Under the pieces are notes generated by a model. That model was not told the DNA's origin and did no database searches. It saw nothing but the letters and a program-made list of their open reading frames with translations. The position numbers and the translations under genes are program-made. DNA of 64,000 bases, taken from positions 7,994 to 71,993 of the forward strand of contig MFPR01000019.1 of NCBI GenBank assembly GCA_001784175.1, given 5' to 3'. Source of the DNA: Candidatus Lindowbacteria bacterium RIFCSPLOWO2_12_FULL_62_27. GTDB taxonomy: Bacteria > Lindowbacteria > 2-12-FULL-62-27. This document shows positions 13,101-18,519 of the stretch, piece after piece. Positions within the stretch are counted from its first letter, which is position 1; every line of letters starts with the position of its first letter.

Positions 13101-13610
13101 CTCGCCACCGACCTCCAGGGGCCGGTGCTCGTGTCGTTTGACGGCGTGGCCGGCGTTCCGAAAAAATACGACGCCTACCTGGTCGGCGGCCCGCAGGGCC
13201 CGATGAACCTGCGCGAGCAGACCACGGTCCTCATGTCCGACGTCGGCACCCTGCGCGCGCCCAGCCAGTACAGCGTCATTGTCGGCCTGCCGGAATTTCT
13301 GCTGCCGTACCTGTCGGCGCCGCTGGCCAAGGATCAGTCCTTCGTCTATCCCAATCCCGGCCCGGATCCCAACACGGGGTTCATGACCTTCAAGTACAAC
13401 CTCGGCGCCGCCGCTCCGGTCACCATCCGCATCTTCGACGTCGCCGGCCGCCTCGTGAAACAGGTCGAGGCCCTGGGCATGCCGGGATCCAACAAGACCG
13501 TCTGGGACACGACCGACCGCTTCGGGCAGCGGGTCGGATCGGGCGTGTATATTTACATGATTAACTCGAGCGGAACCAAACTCGTTGATAAACTGGCCAT
13601 CGTGAGGTGA
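3..13610 (+). CDS. Giant repeat surface protein with C-terminal sorting domain (5' end outside window)
   Basis: The reading frame is already inside a repeat at base 3, so the N-terminus and signal peptide lie upstream of the window. More than 4530 residues are visible. Domain order: 18 copies of a ~130-residue Asp/Thr-rich repeat (to about base 7150), 16 fibronectin-III-like repeats of ~98 residues each carrying an NDTYYWRVRAID-like motif (to about 11900), one Ig-like domain (~11930-12240), a module starting near SKWRMISPNKVTL, and a C-terminal FlgD-Ig/type-9-like sorting domain (FVYPNPGPDP near 13350, then GRLVKQ, WDTTDRFGQRVGSGVYIY, ending KLAIVR). Proteins of this build are exported and displayed on the cell surface; adhesion or matrix function is an inference. 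The same C-terminus occurs in the minus-strand protein ending at 30917. The next genes follow with overlapping or nearly overlapping starts. Confidence 0.9.
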   Translation: MLSRDVMFVQVTDTDENCDPQDRDTVQVTVFVGNGYAEGSSAQGLVIDTETLTLTETGETSGVFRSDTIVVTDTKAPVVNDGVVSWGRNDTLTVRYGDKNGSDTTTDTALALEIATAARAVLYEDAAFGDEVDTYQTRDVLYVAVHDTDENRNPQSKDTVSVTVYIGNGSVEGSDTQALVLDTQTLVLTESGETTGVFQSAAIALTDTEKPAVENGMVSWGRSDTLHIVYTDVTGTSETTTDTALALEIAATARVIFYEDAAYGDEVDTYQTRDIMYVAVHDTDENRNPQYKDTVQATVYVGNGYAEGSYAQGLVLDTQTLVLTESGETTGVFQSAAIALTDTEVPVTENTRLSWGRSDTMHATYTDVTGTSETTNDTALALEIATASVVQLYEDSDYTDAVDTYLVRNDAMFIWLADTDENRNPQMIDTVSVTIYAGDDASALVTDTEIIVMTETTETSGIFRFSGLTVADTGVSTSQNGSLNWGTSDTAHVSYTDVTGGTSDAASDTALSIAVPTQSVVQVYEDALYTDDVDTYLTRDILYVALYDTDENQNPQSVETVTVTVYVGNGYTEGSTAQGLIIDTETLTLTEATDTPGVFRSGAVVLTDTTKPVVSDGVVSWGRADTLTVKYLDNDDATDTSADTALAIEIASTVALQLFEDNGYADGVDTYLTRDVMHLWAQDTDENRNPSLKDTIAVTVYVGNGAAEGASAAGLVLDTEVLTLTETTETSSIFVSDTVNLTDTKLPGVSDGVISWGRSDTLHVTYTDVTGTSESANDTALAIESATSARAIFYEDPAYGDEVDTYLTRDVMYVAVHDTDENRNPQLKDTVQVTVYAGNGYAEGGYAQGLVLDTQTLVLTESGETTGIFWSDTVVLTDTLTPAVENNRLSWGRQDTLFVTYTDVTGTSETANDTALALEIATTARAVLYEDGAYGDEVDTYLTRDVMYVAVHDTDENRNPQFKDTVQVTVYVGNGYAEGSYAQGLVLDTQTLVLTESGETTGVFWSDTLVLTDTRTPAVEDNRLSWGRSDTLQVAYSDVTGSSESATDTALALEIASALTLQIYENEGNTDDVDTYLTRDVMHVWVMDTDENRNPQMRDTVQVTVYVGNSYSEGGYAQGLVLDTDAITLTESSETSGIFRSDTVNLTDTKWPVVNDGVVSWGRADTLHVLYSDVTGTSESGNDTALALEIATTARAVLYEDAAYGDEVDTYFTRDFLYVAVHDTDENRNPQAKDTVQVVVYIGNGTAEGTASSGIEAAALVIDTQTLVLTESGETTGIFQSGAIPLTDTEKPVVENSRLSWGRSDTLHLVYTDVTGTSETTNDTALALETGTAMTIQLYEDANFTDDVDTYLKRDVMYIQVQDTDENRNPQVKDTVSAIVRVGNDTDGSFIDTETIVLTETSETSGIFRSAAINLTDTTSPVVGDGVVSWGLSDTTHVVYVDASDGADQGFDTALAIDIPTPSRVLFYEDAGYGDEVDTFYTRDFLYLAVHDTDENRSPQGVDTVTVTMVVGNDRDGLVLDTETLILTESGSTTGIFRSDTINLTDTKVPAVNDGIVSWGVSDTLFVKYTDANDASDSATDTALALEIASAVSMQLYENHGNTDDVDTYLTRDVMHVWLMDTDENRNPQSRDTVTVTVHVGNGVAEGGAGQGLVIDTETLTMTETAETSGIFVSDTVNLTDTKVPAANDGVVSWGRSDTLQVVYTDVSGTSESANDTALAIEIPSTAALQLFDDLALTDPVDTYLTIDAMYVMVQDTDENRNPELRDTVYVTAYIGNGSSVGGGAALVLDTMTIVLTESAETSGLFRSDTLTLTNVVVPSTSDSVLSWGEIDTLHVVYVDALGTSESAGDTALAIEDPKTSTVEIYEELTFTDVVDTLFTRDVLFIQVTDTDENRNPQSTDTVSVTIYVGNGYAEGASAQGLVLDTATWVLTEVSTAASTFRSDTIPLSDTVVPSASDGFLSWGRADTLHVTYTDATAATDASYDTALALEIAQTARVILYEDSAFSDDVDTYLTRDLMFVAVHDTDENRNPQQKDTVSVTVYVGNNYEGLVLDTETLVLTESGETTGVFLSDTVTLTDTEQPSAENSRISWGRSDTLYAGYTDVTGTSETATDTALALEIASTAALQLFEDANYTDDVDTYLTRDAMYVWMMDTDENRNPQSKDTVTVTVYVANATYGGGAAALVIDTETLTLTESGETTAIFRSGSLTVTDTKVPSVNDGVLSWGASDTLHVAYTDATGTSEERSDTALAVEIATAAAVYFYEDSGYTDIVDTYLMRNDLAYLVVYDTDENRNPQAIETVTVTVHVGDTTGLVRDTETFVLTESGETTGIFRSVAVNLVDSDATSPASNGRLEVRKADTLHMAYTDSNAGTDIAYDTALVKWVTNVTLVSPANGHETTNAKPVVRWSGDADSVLVDSFVVEVSKVSTFASTVLVDTVDGTLEQDSLASLPDNDTYYWRVRAIDYLGIVGSYSAETRWFTIDTNVNQVNLSLPADGHETSAASFLLSWTAVIDSVGVDSYAVEVSKNTAFTNIAFTDTLDAALTNDTVTGLYNDTYYWRVRAIDNLANGGAYAATRGFVSDTLVGKVSLVTPVEAFETASIVLVVTWTGLSDSVGIDSYALEVSRNSAFTNMTIQDTIDGSLTTFTCTNLIADTYHWRVRAVDDLGNNGAYSDSRYFITDTSVQPVTFLLPADGHETNASPFTLTWAANSDSSGIDSYAVEVSKNTLFTDIVFTDTIDGSFTTDTISGLYNDTYYWRVRAMDNFQNPGPFAAIWGFIMDTNVNQISTVLPAAGHETTATSVVMSWTAITDSVGVDSYAVEVSKNSAFTNMVFTDTVDAALTTDTVTGLYNDTYFWHVRGVDDLGNTGLYSTTIGFVTDTIVDSVTLSLPADGHETSVIDFLVSWISAGADSVGFDSFALEVSKSTAFTSVVFTDTLDGAFTSDTVTGLYNDTYYWRMRGVDDLANAGPYSAIRGFVTDTIVAQVSASQPADAHETSAINFLVSWTAVTDSVGVDSYAVEVSKNSDFTNIAFTDTVDQANTSDTVTGLYNDTHFWRVRAIDDLGNGGAFSTTRGFVTDTIVNQVSASQPADGHETTAISLVVSWSAISDSVGVDSYALEVSTNATFTALAFTDTVDQAILSDTVTGLYNDTYYWRVRAIDDLANGGAYSTTRGFVTDTLIAQVSLSQPADAHETSAVNFLVSWQTLSDSVGIDSYALEVSKNTAFTNIAFTDTVDGALTSDTVTGLYNDTYYWRVRAIDDLANAGAFSSTRGFVADTIVAQVSASLPADAHETNAINFLVSWSAVTDSVGVDSYAVEASKNTAFTNIAFTDTVDQANTSDTVTGLYNDTYYWRVRAIDDLANAGTYSSTRGFVTDTLVDTLTLSLPADAHETSAINLVVSWSAGADSVGVDSYAVEVSKNSAFTNIAFTDTVDQANTSDTVTGLYNDTYYWRVRAIDDLANGGAFSTARGFVTDTIVNQVSLSLPADGHETTSNSVVVSWSANADSVGIDSYAVEVSLSTAFTSMAFTDTVDQALTSDTVTGLYNDTYYWRVRAIDDLANGGAYSSTRGFVTDTLVNAVALSLPADGHETSAANFLASWSMNADSSGIDSYAVEVSKNTAFTSIAFTDTIDGGQTSDTLTGLYNDTYYWRVRAIDNRGNFGVYATTRGFVHDSNVNKVSLSGPSTGSSTNDSRLTLAWSAITDTVGVDSYVLELSKSPDFSSIFSTDTFDATVTSDSSETGLISDTYYWRVRAVDYLRNAGLNSDTFQFLIDTTPITTTIVSPADAHETSARRPVFLWTSNAETFTLQIARDSAFTNIFSSTTAVNVSVLQPDTNLTIEDTHYWRLISRNRAGTFDTTSARGFLLDTTVRQVTLVAPVYDTITPDTTPTFYWSAIADSVGIDSYVLEISSADTFGPIVYVDTVDGTVTVDTVTPGLVADTYWWRIRAIDDLGNIGPNSDSRTIGIDTGSPFQAVGSVNIISGNHQLAEVQQTLTLPFRVRVLDTTVLTLPVPNSPVRFVISRPSGGDGYFGIAGITSKTAFTDSDGYASETLTLGTKGGVYEIQAISDSRPSLYAIFLAYADGIEITASKWRMISPNKVTLSATTVDASIKDDLSDALVYWWNESTTEDPTFSKYVKPTTISRGTGYWVYSKTGGKLVTQGTAGFDTLTYALTTAWNMIGTGHYFFVDWDSSVRFQTATSGALTPTEAASAGLIENAVYWYNGNGYSWGPDARTTTLTRIQLKPMVGFALYVLQSCSMVIYPNPATPLDTSTEIYDQSPKFNAALYQDPSEQDWAVRVVAHRGAIQDVQNYIGVKATPDEARLSARREPPPVALEYLSVAFEDAQGVQRSASFVDPITTANVWTVKLATDLQGPVLVSFDGVAGVPKKYDAYLVGGPQGPMNLREQTTVLMSDVGTLRAPSQYSVIVGLPEFLLPYLSAPLAKDQSFVYPNPGPDPNTGFMTFKYNLGAAAPVTIRIFDVAGRLVKQVEALGMPGSNKTVWDTTDRFGQRVGSGVYIYMINSSGTKLVDKLAIVR
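7155..11900 (+). repeat. 16 tandem fibronectin-III-like coding repeats (~295 bp each)
   Basis: Units run from a hydrophobic strand (VNQVSLSLPADGHET) through VSW, DSVGVDSYAVEVSKN, FTDT and GLYNDTYYWRVRAIDDL to GFVTDT. The middle copies (about 8930-10730) are nearly identical; the first copy and the last three are divergent, as expected for an array that expands in its centre. The same unit appears five times in the protein at 44567-61078 and about twice in the one at 30917-34207. Confidence 0.9.
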
Positions 13611-13618
13611 TGCTTGCC

Positions 13619-15097
13619 ATGAATCGCATTCTAAAGTGGTCTTCCGTGGGACTGATCTCTCTTGCCGCTTGCCTGCTGCCGGTCGCGTCTCCGGAATCCC
13701 GCGCCCAGCTTTCCGAAGAGGAGCTGCGCCGGGAGCGGCTCGAGACCGTCGAGGAACTGCGGCGCACGGAAACAGAATGGGAAAAGTACATCCGGAGCCG
13801 CGGCTGGAGCGTCAGTTACGGCGGATGGCTCTCCTCCTCCTTCGGCTCCTCCGACAACGACGACCGGAACCGGTCGGTCCAGGATTCGCTCGATCACACC
13901 TGGGACCAGGAATTCCGCTGGTTCTACTCCGGGCGCAGCGGCACCGGCCGCACCCGCTGGTACGCGCGGTTCGGAACGAACTACACCTTCTCGAGCGCCA
14001 TCATCCCGTCCATCCGCCACTCCGACTGGGTCCAGCCGGGAATCGACATGATCTATATGGAAAGGGATTTCAAATCGGCCCGCCGCAAGCACACGTTGAC
14101 CGTCGGCCGCCAGTTCGTCCAGGTCGAAAACTCCATCGCGCTCGCGCAGGTCGCCGACGGCCTCAAATACGATCTTCGCACGGCGCGCCAGACGTTCGAG
14201 GTGTTCCTGCTCCGGCAGCAGTCGGGCGACAACAACGTCGATTTCCTGGCGCCCCGCGCGGGCCGCACCCGACGCTGGTTCACGGGGCTTCAATATACGG
14301 CGTCGTACCTTCCCACGCAGTCTGTGAATTTCTTCTGGGTCTGGAACAACGACGGCAATTCCGAATCGCCCGACGCCGCCGGCCAGCGCCACCAGCTTGA
14401 TTCGCGGTACCTCGGCCTGACGCTGTCGGGCAGATTCTTTTCAAAATTGAAATATGATCTCCAGTACATTCAGGAGTTCGGCACGACCTACTCCGGATCG
14501 AACGCGACCAACGCCTCCAACACGGCGCCGAGCGCGAAGATCAAAGTCGACGCCAACGCATTCACCGGCGGCCTGAAATACTATTTCGGCGGCATTCTCA
14601 GCATGGTCGCGCACTCCACATATTATTCCGGCAGCGGCGACCCCGACGCCATCGACGCCTTCACCAGCACGGGCGGCAGCGGCTCCCTGGACGGCAGCGG
14701 CACGGGCGGCCGGGACAAACGATTCATGGCATTCGGCGGGAAAAGCCTGGGCTATGCCCTCGCGCCAACGCTCACAAACCTTAGCGTCATCAAAAACGGC
14801 TTCAGCCTGAAACCCTTCGGCTGGTCCGAAAACCGCTTCTGGGAGGACCTGAGCGTCCACCCGCAGGTGTTCTTCTACCGCCGGAACGAGCCCACGGGCA
14901 AAACGTCGGATCCCTACATCAACATCGGCGCCGGCGCGTCGGCGAAGGTCGGCCACGAAGTCGACCTCGACATCTCGTGGCGGCTCATGAGCGACGTGAA
15001 ATACAATCTCAAGTGGGGCAAATTCTTCCCGGGATCCGCCTATCCGACACGCTCGGCGGAGTCGATCCTGCGCTTCCGGATATCGGTGGACCTGTGA
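13619..15097 (+). CDS. Predicted outer-membrane beta-barrel protein
   Basis: 492 residues with a signal peptide (hydrophobic VGLISLAACLLPVAS, cleavage near SRAQ), a short charged helix (residues ~32-55), then alternating aromatic-ended strands typical of a porin-like barrel (for example RWYARFGTNYTF, HTLTVGRQFVQVEN, LKYDLQYIQEF), ending in an amphipathic strand, LRFRISVDL. The start at 13619 is chosen because GAGGTG at 13604-13609 sits 9 bases upstream; the alternatives GTG 13607 and ATG 13610 overlap that site. The upstream stop codon is within 9 bases, so translation is probably coupled. No named porin family is recognised. Its position after a sorting-domain exoprotein suggests a role in secretion or anchoring, but this is context only. 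Confidence 0.72.
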   Translation: MNRILKWSSVGLISLAACLLPVASPESRAQLSEEELRRERLETVEELRRTETEWEKYIRSRGWSVSYGGWLSSSFGSSDNDDRNRSVQDSLDHTWDQEFRWFYSGRSGTGRTRWYARFGTNYTFSSAIIPSIRHSDWVQPGIDMIYMERDFKSARRKHTLTVGRQFVQVENSIALAQVADGLKYDLRTARQTFEVFLLRQQSGDNNVDFLAPRAGRTRRWFTGLQYTASYLPTQSVNFFWVWNNDGNSESPDAAGQRHQLDSRYLGLTLSGRFFSKLKYDLQYIQEFGTTYSGSNATNASNTAPSAKIKVDANAFTGGLKYYFGGILSMVAHSTYYSGSGDPDAIDAFTSTGGSGSLDGSGTGGRDKRFMAFGGKSLGYALAPTLTNLSVIKNGFSLKPFGWSENRFWEDLSVHPQVFFYRRNEPTGKTSDPYINIGAGASAKVGHEVDLDISWRLMSDVKYNLKWGKFFPGSAYPTRSAESILRFRISVDL

Positions 15098-16296
15098 TGG
15101 CCCGCGCCGTGCGTGCCGCCCGGATTCTGCTCCTGGGACTGATCGTGTCCGCGGTCGCCCTTGCCGCCGCGCGCCCGGCCCGCGCGGCGTCGATCGTGGA
15201 GGGGAAGATCACGGAAGTCTCCGGCGCCGTGGAGGTCCGCAAGCGCGGCGGCGAGGACTGGATCGCGGCCTACCCCGGCATGAAGATCACGCCGGGCGAC
15301 CAGATCACCACCGGCATCGGCGGCCGCGCGGTTCTGGAGCTCAAGGACAGCAAAACCGAAATCCTCGCGCTCACGCAGTTCGTCGTCGGCCGGTGCGTCG
15401 AGGACGAGAAGACCAATTACTCCGAGCTGTTCCTCCAGATCGGCAAGGTCGCCTCCGAGGTATCGAAGCAGTCCGCCAAGGCCAACAAATTCAATATCGT
15501 CACCCCGACCACCGTGGCCGGCGTGCGGGGAACCCGAATGACCGTGTCTCACCTGCCGGCGCTGGGAACGCAGGTGCAGATCCTCGAAGGCCGCGGCTAC
15601 ACCATCCCTCTGCCCCCGCCCGCGCCGATGCCGGCCCTGACCGTTCCGGCCGCGCGGGAGGAAAAGAAGGCGAAAGAGGAGAAAGAGAAAAAAGAGAAGG
15701 AAGACAAGAGGGAGGCGAGAGAGGATCGCAAGGAGGAGCGGAAAGCGGAGAGAGAAGAACGCCGCGCGGAACGGGCCGAAGCGCGCGCCGCCCCCGCCGA
15801 ACCGCTGACGATCGAGCAGATCATGACCGCCTCGGCCGCCTCGCCGGAAGCCGCCGTCGAGGTCTTCAACCAGTTCCTCGAAAGCTTCGACCAGTCGATC
15901 TCGCCTGACCTCAAAACCGAGGACCTCGGCGTGCTGGACGTCAAGACGTTCGAGACCGTGATCGAAGTCGACGTCGGCCAGCGGGTCGAAATGACCTCGG
16001 CGACCGCGACCGACTTCTCCGCGATCGTCACCCCGACCCGCGCCCTCGAACTCGACGCCCTGACCTCCCTGGCGCCGGCCGGCCTCTCCGCCACCGAGAT
16101 CCAGGCCACGACCACCACCGTCGAATCGACCGTCGCCCCCGAGGCCGTTCAGATCCGGCAGGAACTCTCAACCTCCAATCAGGTCACCGAAAGCGCCACC
16201 GCCACGTCCACCTCCCAGGGCGGGTTGCCTCCCTCCACCGAACTCGTCCCGCCTTCCTTGCCGGACCGCACGAACAAAAGCAACTTGACGAATTAG
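15097..16296 (+). CDS. FecR-domain periplasmic/surface protein
   Basis: 399 residues. The ATG overlaps the stop of the barrel gene (TGATG) and has GGTGGA 6 bases upstream, so the two are translationally coupled. A signal peptide (residues 1-30, ending ARPARA) is followed by a FecR domain (about 35-150) with the family pattern: GKITEVSGAVEVRK, a P-G-D-Q-I-T-TG turn, AVLELKDSKTEI, and NIVTPTTVAGVRGTRMTV. Then come a proline turn, a highly charged Lys/Glu/Arg linker (about 187-235) likely to be a long helix, and a Thr/Ser-rich C-terminal part. FecR domains outside iron signalling are common in proteins next to exoprotein or barrel genes. No sigma factor is adjacent, so a classical FecI/FecR role is unlikely. 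Confidence 0.85.
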   Translation: MARAVRAARILLLGLIVSAVALAAARPARAASIVEGKITEVSGAVEVRKRGGEDWIAAYPGMKITPGDQITTGIGGRAVLELKDSKTEILALTQFVVGRCVEDEKTNYSELFLQIGKVASEVSKQSAKANKFNIVTPTTVAGVRGTRMTVSHLPALGTQVQILEGRGYTIPLPPPAPMPALTVPAAREEKKAKEEKEKKEKEDKREAREDRKEERKAEREERRAERAEARAAPAEPLTIEQIMTASAASPEAAVEVFNQFLESFDQSISPDLKTEDLGVLDVKTFETVIEVDVGQRVEMTSATATDFSAIVTPTRALELDALTSLAPAGLSATEIQATTTTVESTVAPEAVQIRQELSTSNQVTESATATSTSQGGLPPSTELVPPSLPDRTNKSNLTN

Positions 16297-16306
16297 GCCG
16301 CGCAGC

Positions 16307-16765
16307 ATGTCCGAAGGAGCGGTGGCCACCAACCGCAAGGCGTTCGCCGACTACGAAATCCTTGAGAAATACGAGGCGGGTCTCGCGCTCCTCGGCAGCG
16401 AAGTCAAATCGCTCCGGCAGGGCAACGCCAATTTACGCGACGCCTTCGCCACCCTCCACGGCAGCGAACTCATGCTGCTCAACTGCCACATCGGCCCCTA
16501 CAAACAAGCCGGCCCCCTCGGCCACGCCCCGACCCGCTCCCGCAAGCTTCTCCTGCACAAGGAGGAGATCAAACGGCTGATCGGGAAAGTCCAGCAGAAA
16601 GGCCTCACGCTGATCCCGCTGAAAATTTACTTCAACAAGAAAAATCTCGCCAAGGTGGAACTCGCGCTCGGCAAGGGCAAAACCCACGCCGACCGGCGCG
16701 AGGACATCAAGCGCCGGGACGTGAGCCGGGAGATTTCGAGGGCGTTAAAACAGAGAAACCGCTGA
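16307..16765 (+). CDS. smpB: SsrA-binding protein SmpB
   Basis: 152 residues, the usual SmpB length. Recognisable stretches are TNRKAFADYEILEKYEAG, GSEVKSLRQGNANLRDAF, LLNCHIGPY, RSRKLLLHKEEI and the basic C-terminal tail KGKTHADRREDIKRRD. SmpB binds tmRNA and brings it to stalled ribosomes for trans-translation. The ATG at 16307 has no clear Shine-Dalgarno; a GTG at 16322 in the same frame follows GAAGGAG by only two bases, so either start is possible. No tmRNA gene was found in the window. It ends flush against the convergent gene: TGA is directly followed by TCA, leaving no room for a terminator. Confidence 0.95.
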   Translation: MSEGAVATNRKAFADYEILEKYEAGLALLGSEVKSLRQGNANLRDAFATLHGSELMLLNCHIGPYKQAGPLGHAPTRSRKLLLHKEEIKRLIGKVQQKGLTLIPLKIYFNKKNLAKVELALGKGKTHADRREDIKRRDVSREISRALKQRNR

Positions 16766-18409
16766 TCACCGACCTTCCGGCGCCACGTGGGTGACCCTGT
16801 AAACCGCGAACTGATCGATGTAGTCTTCCTTCGAAAAACCGAACGGCGCCGGCCCGTAGAGCGAGCTGTAAAATCCCGCGTGGGACGTGGGGCTCATCAG
16901 GTGAAACGGGTATGGGTTGGGAAACGCGCGCTGCGTGACGGGCTGCATCGGCACCTGGATCTTCCGGACGTTCGTGTTGATCCCCGGCATCACGATGAGG
17001 TCTCCGGCCGCGAGGTCCTGCCCCTGATAATTGAACGGCCCGGCGCCTTCGCGTTCCATGTAATATTGAAAGCCCCAGTGGCCTGAAAACCATATCCGCG
17101 GGTGATCCCGTTTCAGGTCCCGCACGGTGGTCTCAACGAACGTCCGGCTCGCGTTGGCATGCCGAAGGTCCACGAGCGCCAGGAGGAACGACAGGCCCAG
17201 CGTCAGCGCCACGGCGACCTTCAGCCACGACGTCCAGTACGCGGCGCCGCCGCCCTCCATCGACTCCAGCCAGCGCACGAGGAGCAGCGCGGACGGGAAG
17301 GCCGCCGGAAGGATCACCCGCGCGGCCACCGTCCAGTTGAAGAACATCGCAAACGCGATCGTCCCGCCGAGCCACAAGACCAGCAGCGCCGAATCGGCGT
17401 CGGGCCGGGCCCGCCACGAAGCGGCGGCGAACAGCGCCGTCACGACTCCGCCGGCGGCCATGACAATCCAAAGACCCCGGATGTCCTCCGGTACCCGGCC
17501 CAGGCCCAGCCACAGGACGGCGCCGACCAACACCGCCCCCGCCGCAAGACCCGCCGGCCGCAGGCGAATCGCGAGCGGAAACAGGAACAGCGGCCACGCG
17601 AGCGTCCCCCCCAGAAACGCCATCGTGTTCGCGGTCTGTTGCCGCAGGTCCCTCGTTGTCTCGACGGCGTAGGAGGCGGCGCTCAGTGGATGAATCACGC
17701 CGCCGTGCGCTTTCGAGTACCAGCTCCACAGGACCAGCATGGCCACCGGCATGAGAAGTCCCGCGAGATGGACCGTCCAGCGGCGGTGTTTGTAAAGAAA
17801 ATAGACGGCGAGGAGCGGCACAAGCGCAGCGGCAAAATACTTGGTCATCACCGCCGCACTCGCGGCGGCGCCGGCGCCCCAGAGCCGGGCGCCGTCCGGG
17901 TGAAGACATAAATAAACGGACAGCAGCCACAGCCCCAGCATCGGGATCTCCGCCATCACGTTCCCCGCGCTCACCAGAAACGCCGGGCTGGCCACCGTCA
18001 GGGCCGCCGCCAAAAACGCGTTCCGGCAGAATGACTGCGCGATCAAGTACATCAGCGCGGCGCATCCGGCGGCCATGACCGCATACACCGCGTGGAAAAC
18101 AAACTCGCGCCCGCCCGCGGCCGCCGACACCGCCGCCAGGACATACGCGTTCAAAGGCGGATTGTTGCTCGTGACCCACCGCGACTGCGGCGACCGGTAC
18201 CAGTTCCATTCATAATCATACGGCCGCAGGGGCGCTTCCAGAATCTGCCGGGCATCCCGCAGAAACGCCGTGTCGTCCAGGTGAAACGCCTTGTTCAAAA
18301 ACGGCGCCAGAATCGCCAGCGTGATCAGCCCGGCCAGCCACGGCCGGCTCAGCCGGGACAACTGCGCCGGGCCGGCCTCCTCTTTCTCCGCGCGCTTGTG
18401 TCGTTTCAT
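16766..18409 (-). CDS. Multispanning GT39/ArnT-like glycosyltransferase
   Basis: 547 residues with roughly 11-13 hydrophobic segments. The first periplasmic loop carries HLDD (residues 43-46) and NNPPLN (82-87), matching the acidic motif and the H/N-PPL motif of polyprenyl-phosphate-dependent PMT/ArnT-type transferases; VMAEIPML (about 152-158) fits the second acidic loop. The family moves a sugar from a polyprenyl-phosphate donor to protein or lipid on the outer side of the inner membrane. ATG 18409 is preferred to TTG 18418, which would lie inside the inverted repeat. No good Shine-Dalgarno is visible. It is divergent from the diguanylate cyclase gene. Substrate unknown. Confidence 0.75.
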   Translation of the reverse strand: MKRHKRAEKEEAGPAQLSRLSRPWLAGLITLAILAPFLNKAFHLDDTAFLRDARQILEAPLRPYDYEWNWYRSPQSRWVTSNNPPLNAYVLAAVSAAAGGREFVFHAVYAVMAAGCAALMYLIAQSFCRNAFLAAALTVASPAFLVSAGNVMAEIPMLGLWLLSVYLCLHPDGARLWGAGAAASAAVMTKYFAAALVPLLAVYFLYKHRRWTVHLAGLLMPVAMLVLWSWYSKAHGGVIHPLSAASYAVETTRDLRQQTANTMAFLGGTLAWPLFLFPLAIRLRPAGLAAGAVLVGAVLWLGLGRVPEDIRGLWIVMAAGGVVTALFAAASWRARPDADSALLVLWLGGTIAFAMFFNWTVAARVILPAAFPSALLLVRWLESMEGGGAAYWTSWLKVAVALTLGLSFLLALVDLRHANASRTFVETTVRDLKRDHPRIWFSGHWGFQYYMEREGAGPFNYQGQDLAAGDLIVMPGINTNVRKIQVPMQPVTQRAFPNPYPFHLMSPTSHAGFYSSLYGPAPFGFSKEDYIDQFAVYRVTHVAPEGR

Positions 18410-18493
18410 AAGGCTCAATATTCAATGTTCAATGCTCAATTTTCAAGGTGGAAAACTTGAGAATTGAAAATTGAACATTGAATATTGAGCCTT
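18410..18493. repeat. 84-bp foldback: two 38-bp arms of ATTCAAT-type words
   Basis: Left arm 18410-18447 and right arm 18456-18493 are near-perfect reverse complements separated by an 8-base loop. Each arm is built of the word NTTCAAT repeated every 7-8 bases (ATTCAAT, GTTCAAT, GCTCAAT). It fills most of the 110-bp gap between two divergent genes, so any promoters for them lie in or beside it. It resembles in design, not in sequence, the foldbacks at 40696, 42606, 42746, 43919 and 44405. Confidence 0.9.
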
Positions 18494-18519
18494 GATCTGT
18501 AAGCATACCCTCGCAGGGG

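Noticed and set aside
15097-16296. Classical FecR iron-signalling regulator
   Set aside because: No FecI-type sigma factor or TonB receptor is nearby, and the protein has an exported, linker-rich build unlike FecR anti-sigma factors.
16741-16790. Terminator between smpB and the convergent glycosyltransferase gene
   Set aside because: The two stop codons are adjacent and no stem with a T-run lies close by.
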